In this document: positions 56,338 through 64,000 of the stretch, in pieces
How positions within the stretch are numbered: position 1 is the first letter of the stretch
Layout: every line of letters starts with the position of its first letter
Source: Stemphylium vesicarium
Taxonomy: Eukaryota; Ascomycota; Dothideomycetes; Pleosporales; Pleosporaceae
Direction of reading: 5' to 3'
Length of the DNA stretch: 64,000 bases
Assembly: GCA_004380135.1 (NCBI GenBank)
Contig: QXCR01000024.1
Coordinates: 62,001-126,000, forward strand
Position numbers and translations under genes: made by a program
The notes under the pieces: model-generated
The model's database searches: none
What the model saw: the letters and a program-made list of their open reading frames with translations, nothing else
Told to the model about the DNA's origin: nothing

Positions 56338-59300
56338 TTAAACGCGCTCCCTGCGACCACCGTTGCCACCCTTGGAAACAATGTCGAGAATCATTTGGCG
56401 AGCCTCTTCGCATCCATCCTTGGTACCGACAATCTCAATGGCTTCATCCTTGGCCTGGTCACGAGGGACCTGGATCTTAGTGCCCGTCTTCTTGCGGAGA
56501 TCGTTGATGGTGGCACCACCGGGACCGACGACAAGCCTGCAAAGTGTTAGCATGATCGTTTAGTTGAACAAAATTTACGTGTCAAACATACCTGTAGCTG
56601 CGCGGGTCGGGCAAGATGAGATACCCGGTGGCAGAGGGCTTGGAGGCAGCCTCAATAGCCTGCTCGAGCCTCTGGCGGGCCTTGGGCAGGTTCTCAGTTG
56701 GGCCGCGTAGGATCCAAGGGATGGTGGCTGAGGTGTCGGTACCCTCTTCTGTGACGTTGTTCTCGACAATCTCCCATGAGTGCTCGTCACCACCGTTGGC
56801 CGCATCGTCGGTGATCAAAGGCAGAGCACCATTGGCACCCTTCCTAGACTTTCCAGCCTCGGTTTGAGCAGGCTTCGGGGGAAGCTGCTCGCCACCGTGA
56901 TCAACAGTGACCTTGTGTTGGTTGCGGAGTTGACGGAAGAACTGGCCGTTGTCCGAGATTGTGTGGTGGAGGTAGCGAGGGACCTGGATGGTTTCGCCCT
57001 CTTGGCCCTTGACGAGCTCGAGAATGTGCTCCTTGGCCTTCTCGACAGCAGCAGGCTCACCTGTGATCTTGACCTGACTGCGGGCAGCGCCAGTGGTTGT
57101 CTGCTTGGGGATGTCGAGCTGGATGCTGAGCTGAGACTCGAGTGAGCGGCGGGTTTCACCACCGCGGCCGATGAGCAGACGGTGCTTGTCAGGAGAAATT
57201 TCGATAATCTCGGTCGTCTGGTTCTCGAGCGAAGAAGCCTGCGCCTTCAAGGCAGCAACAATCTTCTCAACTACGCTCTTAGGGCCCTCCACACGGATGG
57301 TAGACTCGTCAGACTCTGCGCGGGGGAAGCGCACCATACGTGCCAGGTCGCGAGAGTTGTCAGGGCCGCCGGCCGAGGTGACAATGGAGCGGATGTTGGC
57401 ACCGCTACCACCAATAAGGTTCCTGTGGTGTTTCCTGTCAACTTCAAGGGTCTCAACGACGGTATCGTCGAACTCCCTAGCACGTTGCTGCAGAATCTTC
57501 TTTGCCTCCTCGACTTGCTTCTTAGTGCCCTTGAGCTTAATCTCTGCGCGACCGGAAGGATCAGCACCCTCACGAGCACCAGGAACATCGATCTGGCATC
57601 CAGTCTCGAGACGGACATTCTCCATCTCGCGGCCACCAGATCCGATCAGACGCGGGATGTTGCTTTGTGCGACCGAGACAGTGTCGCTGTGAGAGTTGTC
57701 CATGATGTACTGGAGGAGACTCAGCACTTCGTCGCGAGCTTCGTCGGCACCCTTCCTGGGGCCTCGCACGATGACTTCGTCTTGGTTCTGACCAGGACGA
57801 ACGTTCTTCTGTGATGACGCGTCGCCTGCCTCATCATCATTCTGAGCTCGTCGAGGGAAGTTGATGCGTACACCGTAACGGTCCTGCAGACGCTCAACCT
57901 GCTTGCCGCCGGCGCCGATGAGATCGCGGTGGTACTGCGGCTTAACCTTGAGGATGTGGGTAGCCTCATCTTCGAGCTTCTTAGCCATATCAAGAATATC
58001 CTTCTTGCATTGCTGGGCCTTGGCTGAGGGACCCTTCAACTCGACCTTGCCATCGTTGATCTGGACATCGACGTCGTACTTTTGGCGCAGACGCTGGATG
58101 TTCTCTCCGCCCTTGCCTACAAGGTGGCTTGCGTACTTCTGGGGGTAGTCAAAGGTTGTGACATGGTTGCGCTCGAGCTCGTCCTTTTCAGCTTGCTCAA
58201 TGAAAGCAAGGATCTTGGCGTTGAGCTCGTCAACAGCGTTTGTGGGTCCACGGATGGCAAAGCTGTTGTTGGAGCGGCTGTGGGACTCAGGTCGTCGTGG
58301 ACCGAAAAGAGCCTGGACGGGAACCTGGTCGGGTGAGAGACCACTCTGCTCATCGTTGACGAACTGCTCAATCTTGCGATGGAACTTGGGGTTGGACTCG
58401 AGGCCGCGAGACTCAATCTGGGGCTGGTCCTTTGTCAGGCCCAGAATAAATCGCTGAGCGTCCTGTAGACCCTTCTGGTAAGCCTTGATTTCAGCTTGAG
58501 TAGGGGCACCTCGTGGGAGGGTGTACTCGTCATACGGCGCATCACCCTCATACACAAGAACCAACTCAGGTGACTGTTCAGTCTCGTCGGGGAAGACAAT
58601 GTGTACGCCATGGTCTTGTCGGACCTTGGGCGCGTTGCGCTGGCGCAGGAACTGATGGTAGAAGGGGTCGACGTTCATAGTAGAGAACCTGCTTGGTGGG
58701 TGCGACTGGAAAAGGCTCATGATATCACCACGCGCCTTCATGCTGTTCTTGCCATCCTTTGCGTAGATTTCCCATCCAGTTGGCGCGTCACGGTCTGTGG
58801 GGGCGACAATGCTAGCCTCGTGCTTGCGCTCGAGGTCAGCAAGGGCCTTCCGTTGACGTAGGTAGCGGGTCAGGTTGTGGGCGTGCGCCTGGGCGTTGGG
58901 GCCCTTGTGCTCACGGGCAGCATCTGCGGTAGCCATGGTCATGCTGGCAGCAAGATCCTCGAGCTTGTTGATACCCTGCTCAATCTTGTTGGGTGGGCCG
59001 ACAATGTACACAGTCTCGCTGTCATCCGAGCTTGGAGGCAGAACGATACTGCAGCCGGTCTCCTCCAAGAAGTCGTGCAGAGAGTGGCCCCGGTCACCGA
59101 CAATGAATTGGTGCCTACCACGCTCGATGGAGCGCTGGTCGATAGCCAGCTGTCGGCGGAGCGTCTGAACGCGACGCTCGAGTTCAGCCTGGATCTCCTG
59201 AGCAGCCTGCCTATCACCCGAAAGCTGGATAGGGAAGTTGGCCTGGGGGACGAATTGGGCAGGCTGGCCACGAGAGGCTGGAGGAGGAGCCTGCGACTGC

Positions 59301-60352
59301 CAGGTGTGGTACTGAGGGATTTGGATGTTGACATCGCGGCCCTGGACAAGCCTGTCGGTGTGGACGTTGTTGGGACCCGCGAGGAAAGGATAGAACTCGG
59401 CAGGGATATCCTTCAAGCGCAGGTTGACAGTCGAGGTGCGTTCATTGACGATGGCATCAATCTCGCGACGAGCCATCTCAGCAGTCAAAGCATTGCCCTC
59501 AATGTGGACGTTGACGACGGTATCTTCATCCTCACCCGGCTCGGCCTTGGGGACCTGGATGCGGGCGCCGGTGCGCTTGCTGATTTCCTGGATCTTGGAA
59601 CCTTGGCGGCCGATGATGTGGGCGCGGACGGAGGCAGGGACGGGGACATCGACGGATTGCTACAGAGTATGAGCGTCGAAAGGTTATACAATGGCACAAT
59701 GACTTACCTTGGAACCGACTTCGTTGGCGACTTCCTTGAGAGCTTGTCTGACGGCATCAGTAGGACCAGTGGCCTCGAAGATCAAGGCACCGGGGGCCTG
59801 CTTGTACTCGAGCTTTGCCTTGGAGCGCCTGTTGATCTCGCGGACAATCTCGTTGATAGGCTTCTTGAGCTCTCCACGGGAAGCAACTTGGTGAGAAGCC
59901 AGGGATATGCGCTCGGTGTGCTTGCCGGGGATGTTCATAGACGGAAGGGCGGGGCCACGGCCAGCGGAGATAGCCGGGGCAGAAGTACCGTTGCTAGGAG
60001 CGCTGCCATTGACGCCGTTGGAGGTGACTGAGGCGGGCTTCTTGCCCCAGGTGGGCGCAACAGGAGCCTGGGCTCGGGGCTTGACAGGACCAAGCGCAGG
60101 GAAGGCATCCTCAGACGCCATGTTCAGGGCAGGCTTCTTCGCAGGCGCGGGGGCGTCTTCGGCCTTTTGCTTGCCGGCAGCCTTCTCACTAAGAGGAGCA
60201 GAAGCGTCCGTGGCCGAGGGAGGCGGATGGGCGAGATCCTCCTCGTCGGGGACGTCCTCGACGGTGACGTGATGGTCGGCATGCTCCTGCATGAGCTTCT
60301 GGGCCGGGGTCAGACCCTCGGGGGCAGAGCTAGCAACTGCTTCGGATGCCAT
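56338..60352 (-). CDS. Multi-KH RNA-binding protein, Scp160/vigilin-like
   Basis: Large RNA-binding protein associated in yeast with ER-bound polysomes. Exons 60352-59708, 59659-56592 and 56536-56338 give 1303 residues. The N-terminal 150 residues are Ala/Pro-rich. Eight classical KH GxxG loops are visible in order: GRQG (232-235), GDRG, GKGG, GAGG, GSGG, GGSG, GRGG and GPGG (1242-1245). Further KH-like folds lack the loop (around FLAGPNNVHTDR and HTISDNGQFFRQL), as in Scp160, where some repeats are degenerate. No signal peptide or membrane segment. The third exon completes the last KH domain across a 55-nt intron with a GCTAAC branch site. Biased codon use suggests solid expression. Confidence 0.93.
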
Positions 60353-61204
60353 TGTTGAGTGTAAACCGTTTCGAGTTGACCAAAGGGTATTCGCGTGGAC
60401 GGTGGGTGGTGGAGATTATTCGCGTCGAGCCAGCTTGAAGGTGCAGGCAGGGACTGGTTGGAATGGGTCGTGCTGTTCTGGGGGAGGAAGAAGGTCAGTC
60501 GAGATGATGGAAGGTAGAGCTGGACTACTCTAGCTGAGGGGGATTTTAGTGCGTTGGCTGTGCGTACCAGGAAATGTAATGGGTTGCTGTCACTTTCGGA
60601 GCTCAGCTAGGGAATAGTTGCGCAGGGTCTCGGTATTAATTCACGGATGCTTAGCAAGCCATAGCGTGCATTCACAGACGGGGCAGGCTCAATTGAATAT
60701 ATAGACGACGACTAGCACAATTGCAGAAGTCGAAGACGATGGGCATAAACGATGATGAGAAACGGTAACAGAGTTGCACATGTGGCCAGCCGTCCAGAAT
60801 GTCCTCGAACTTACCTGGACCCCTGCTTCCCGATCCCCACCCTTTCCAATCCCGGCAAGCCCAGAGCCTAGTCCGGCACCGCTAGCCTCCACACTTTTTG
60901 GACCTCTTGCCATACAATCGAACGAATTGTAATATAATATTGCCTATGTGCTAACGAATTTGTCTGTCGCGCTTGGTACGTAACATTACCAACAGCCCTG
61001 TAATCAGGACTATGAGCGGATTGCGCATAAACAATTGGTCATCCTGGTGCAACATTCACAAACTCAACTACACAGTTTACACCCCACCAACAGCCAGCTA
61101 AACCATACCAACCAAGCTCCAAAAGAGAATTTGAAGAGACCATTAATCAGAAAAGACAGTAAGAACTCAAAAGAACCAAAAATGAAGATACAATATCCAA
61201 CACC
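60353..61204. other. Intergenic region upstream of the KH-protein gene
   Basis: 850 bp; promoter and leader of the KH-protein gene at the left, 3' flank of the secreted-protein remnant at the right. No gene supported. Confidence 0.4.
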
Positions 61205-61774
61205 CTACCGCGGATCCCCATTCATCTGCCTCGTCTCCCAAACCGCCTGACCAGGCGTCAACCCACTAATGAAATCCATATACTCCCTTCCAAGCACCAG
61301 AGTCTCCCCCTCCCTATCACAAAACACCATTCCCACATTCCCGCCCTTACCCCCCTCAATAAACTGCATAAAATCCTTTTTACAATACTCCCGACTGAGC
61401 GTGAACTCATACCTGACAGGATCGTCTTCGCTGAATACGCTGTGTATGTAGTTTTCGCTGCTTACGCGAGAAATCCATTTTGTGGGCTTCTTGTCTCACA
61501 CGGGGATCGTGTAGGTTAGCGTGAGGGCTTCCTCCGAGGATATGCCTTTGGGCGTTTGGTTGTTGCAGTATTGGTTTAGGACTGACTTCCACTTGGAGAG
61601 GGTGGCTTAGTGCCTTTTGGATTGGGGGCACGGTTTCGTGTCACGTGTGATGAGTGTTGTGTTGGCGAGATCGGGGTAGGGCTCTTCTGGGAGTGCGGCT
61701 GGGAGGCCTTGAAGGGGCGAGGCTAGGAGGGTGGCTAGCCAGCTGAGGAGGAGAGTTGTTTGGAGCATGTACAT
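61205..61774 (-). pseudogene. Small secreted cysteine protein, inactivated by two in-frame stops
   Basis: From ATG 61774 to TAG at 61205 the same frame holds 190 codons without indels, but two stops interrupt it: TAA at 61609-61607 (codon 56) and TGA at 61498-61496 (codon 93). The N-terminus MYMLQTTLLLSWLATLLAS is a signal peptide. Past the stops the frame remains protein-like: WKSVLNQYCNNQ, EALTLTYT, PTKWISRVS. Cysteines at codons 49, 70, 131 and 152 match in spacing those of the intact neighbour at 62499-63029 (38, 57, 113, 131), and QYC, LTYT and KWI recur in both. It is thus a diverged tandem paralogue that has died, unless the stops are sequencing errors. Function of the family is unknown. 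Confidence 0.75.
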
Positions 61775-62498
61775 TGTTGGAGGTTTTCGTTGTTATTGGA
61801 GCTTTTTGAATGGTTAGTATGTGGGCTTGGGGAAATGAGTGTGGAGAGTTGTGTGGTTAGCTTCATGTTCACATACGCTCTTGCCTCCTAAATATTGCAA
61901 CTCCATGATTTCAACTAGAATATCAAGACATCGTGAAAGGAGCGTGTCGTCCGCCGCGTTCCGATCGCGTTCACAAGAGCCCGTGCTTGGTCTTGACGCC
62001 ATCCGGCATGTGATACTCCCCCACTCGAGCGAACAAAGTGAAGAGGCGGAGCCACAAAGGCACAAAGAAACGCCGCAATATGCGTCGAGACATCCACATA
62101 GAAGTAGAGGACATTTTGGAAACAACTGGTGCCAGGTTTCTCTCGCTGTTCTTTGGTCAGATCTGGTATGCTTGATTTAGGTAGATTGCGTGTGTGGTCA
62201 TGACGTTACGAATACGAGTATATGACGAAAGTAATGGAATGGGGAGAAATGGGATGGTGATAGCATATCGAAAGGTGTATATGCCATAGGTGATATATAT
62301 GCCTAGAAGTAGCAAGTGAAGCCGCTCTTTATAACAACCGAGAAGAATTAGGAAACGTAAACAACATCCAACTCTGCGTAAACGACAGTGAAGAAGAGAA
62401 AATATATCCAAGAAGAACGTTCCCAAGAACAGAAACACAAGAAGCTAATCCACTACCAACTCCCCCCTCCATCCTCCCTCCCCATCCATCCACGCACC
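61775..62498. other. Intergenic region between the two paralogues
   Basis: About 720 bp. Open frames at 61839-62180 and on the opposite strand have no support. Nothing recognised. Confidence 0.4.
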
Positions 62499-63029
62499 CT
62501 ACTCCTCCTCAGGCGGCTCAAAATAATCATCCTTCTTCTTCCTCGTCTCAACCAAAATCTTATTCCCCACCACCCCGCCACCAATCCCATTCCTCTCCCC
62601 ACCCATCACAAGCTTCTTCTCCAGCCCCTCCGTCTTACACCACCCATGTCCCTCCTCCCCCGCATCCATAAACGCCCTAAACCAGCCCGTGCAATCGTCT
62701 TCATTCACAAGCAGTTTCCCACCCGGTTGGAATTGCATCTGGTCCCACGTCACAGACAGAATCCATTTTATTGGGTACCCGCGGGCATCTTTTAACGTGT
62801 ATGTTAAAACGACTTTTTCGTCGTCGATGAGCCACTTTGAGGGCGAGAAGTGTTTGCTGCAGTATTGCGTAATGGCGGCTTTGAATTGGGAGAATGTCGG
62901 TAAGTGGGTTGTGGGGCATTGATGGAGGGCGGCGGCATCCCAGATGGAGCCGGAACCTGAGTCTGAGATTTTAGGGTGGGCAAGGGCGAGGGTGCTGAGG
63001 AGGAAGGGGAGGAGGGGTGTTAGGTGCAT
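62499..63029 (-). CDS. Small secreted four-cysteine protein
   Basis: Single-exon gene of 176 residues from ATG 63029; the frame is open upstream but codes only arbitrary sequence. MHLTPLLPFLLSTLALAHP is a clear signal peptide. Four cysteines (38, 57, 113, 131) could form two disulfides. Middle region: QFKAAITQYCSKHF, VVLTYTLKDARGYPIKWILSVTWD. The C-terminus is highly charged (VETRKKKDDYFEPPEEE). No known family is recognised. Size, secretion signal and cysteines are those of fungal small secreted proteins, some of which act at host or microbial interfaces, but nothing here shows such a role. A broken paralogue lies 725 bp downstream on the same strand. Confidence 0.75.
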   Translation of the reverse strand: MHLTPLLPFLLSTLALAHPKISDSGSGSIWDAAALHQCPTTHLPTFSQFKAAITQYCSKHFSPSKWLIDDEKVVLTYTLKDARGYPIKWILSVTWDQMQFQPGGKLLVNEDDCTGWFRAFMDAGEEGHGWCKTEGLEKKLVMGGERNGIGGGVVGNKILVETRKKKDDYFEPPEEE

Positions 63030-63827
63030 TGTTTGGTGTTGGGGTTGCTGTAGATAGTTGAATATTGAGTGCGTTTGTGACTTGAGTTGGTCGTGGATAC
63101 TGGCTCTGTGTCGCTTCGTTCCGTGTGGTTGTTGTTCAAATGAGTGTCTTAAATCTTGTATGATCTCCAAAATTGCCAGCGAAAAAGATATTGTAGATGT
63201 TAAACTGTGTGGATCTTTCCCTATAGCTCTGCAGCAAATGGTCATATATACCCCATATACCTTCTCTTTGCATGCCGAATACCCTCCAAAACAACACGAT
63301 ATTCTTCATTCACACTACCAGATCAAGTCCTCAATAGCATTCTGAATACAACTCTGAACACCCGCCATCCGACCTTACCGAATACCACTCGAAAAGCAGC
63401 GTCATCACGTACCCCGTACCAAAACCTGATCTGGTGATTAGGACATATTTGTTTCAGAAGACGAAACCATTTCCGATGAACAAAAGCGGCACCGAGGCAC
63501 GCATTTCCCTTTTGTTCTGCGTACAATGGCAGACAAAGCCCTGAGGTTGCACCACATACTCCGCCCCTTGGAAGACAATGAAAATGAGCACGTGATAGAA
63601 ACGGTTCGCGGTAGAGCACGAACAGTAAACGCGACATGGGCATGCATATCCCGCCGCCTGCTTTGTCTGGATTTGGACATGTTGGGAACGTGCGACTTCT
63701 TTACAGATGTTCCGGGTTTGATGGTATCTTCATTCTTATGATCAAAATAGTGCGGGCCAAACGCACCTGCGGCAATGCTTTAAAAATACATGGTGTATCC
63801 TGTCATCAATTTTTCCCAAGGCTGATT
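63030..63827. other. Intergenic region
   Basis: 800 bp. A TATATA at about 63245-63250 lies 216 bp upstream of the small secreted protein start, rather far for a core promoter. No other gene is supported. Confidence 0.4.
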
Positions 63828-64000
63828 CTACCGATAGAATCCAGAAGCGTCATCTCCTCCTACAGGTGGCGCACTCGGCACCTGCCCTCCCGGTCGGTAT
63901 GGTAGGTAGCCTTGTGCTGGTGCAGGACTAGAGGTAGTTCCAGGTGGCGCCGGCGGTGCATATCCGGGTTGTGCGGGTGGGTATCCGTATCCTTGCTGCG
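63828..64000 (-). CDS. C-terminal end of a Pro/Gly/Tyr-rich protein (partial)
   Basis: The last 56 codons and the stop (63830-63828) of a gene that enters from beyond the right edge. The reading frame is Q/G/Y/P-rich with units such as GYGYPPAQPGYAPPAPPG and GYLPYRPGG, ending in DDASGFYR. Such tails occur on many fungal membrane-trafficking and RNA-binding proteins; the rest of the gene is needed to name it. Confidence 0.6.
   Translation of the reverse strand, partial: QQGYGYPPAQPGYAPPAPPGTTSSPAPAQGYLPYRPGGQVPSAPPVGGDDASGFYR

Noticed and set aside
58877..60031. 384-codon open frame on plus opposite the KH-protein gene
   Set aside because: Antisense shadow of a codon-biased gene; spans an intron of the real gene and shows no family motif.

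Overview
This window reads as a euchromatic stretch of a filamentous ascomycete nuclear genome. Genes carry short introns of about 46-71 nt with GT...AG ends and CTAAC/CTRAY branch sites, intergenic spaces are about 0.1-5.8 kb, and the gene set is typically fungal (Asp f 4-like secreted protein, Kch-type potassium transporter, fungal Mediator subunit, GPI16, LUC7, Scp160/vigilin). A dothideomycete, perhaps Pleosporales, would fit, but no marker here settles the order. I reconstructed the exon models by hand from splice signals, reading frame and family motifs; none has been checked against transcripts.

Layout. 0.3-3.2 kb: a secreted GH28 polygalacturonase facing an FAD monooxygenase with a probable GC-AG intron. 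5.4-9.8 kb: a Prm10/ThrE-type membrane protein and a small unknown protein. 10.0-25.7 kb: seven consecutive minus-strand genes (DUF6536-like membrane protein, S10 serine carboxypeptidase, a broken cytochrome P450, a Cys-rich secreted or anchored protein, an MDR oxidoreductase, a PhoD-type phosphatase with eight exons, a ToxD-like MDR enzyme). 26.2-35.9 kb: MED7, a DUF2235 hydrolase, an Old Yellow Enzyme and a Kch-like K+ transporter. 35.9-41.7 kb: a 5.8-kb stretch with no supportable gene. 41.7-49.7 kb: Asp f 4-like protein, a doubtful small spliced gene, the ER Hsp70 BiP/Kar2 (HDEL end) and a DUF1769 protein. 50.9-60.4 kb: a secreted protein of unknown role and three housekeeping genes (GPI16, LUC7 from a shared 232-bp promoter, and an Scp160/vigilin-like multi-KH protein). 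61.2-64.0 kb: a dead small secreted-protein gene beside an intact paralogue with the same four-cysteine pattern, then the C-terminal end of a Pro/Gly/Tyr-rich gene cut off by the window.

How genes work together: the polygalacturonase, carboxypeptidase, PhoD phosphatase, Asp f 4-like protein and small Cys proteins form an extracellular set. BiP and GPI16 serve ER folding and GPI anchoring of such proteins. MED7, LUC7 and the vigilin act in transcription, splicing and RNA binding. I found no polyketide or peptide synthetase backbone, so the scattered oxidoreductases are not called a biosynthetic cluster. The most unusual signals are the two broken genes (P450 and small secreted protein). Their in-frame stops are all of a kind C:G to T:A change could make, which would fit repeat-induced point mutation (RIP) but does not prove it. 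I saw no transposase, CRISPR array, tRNA or rRNA.
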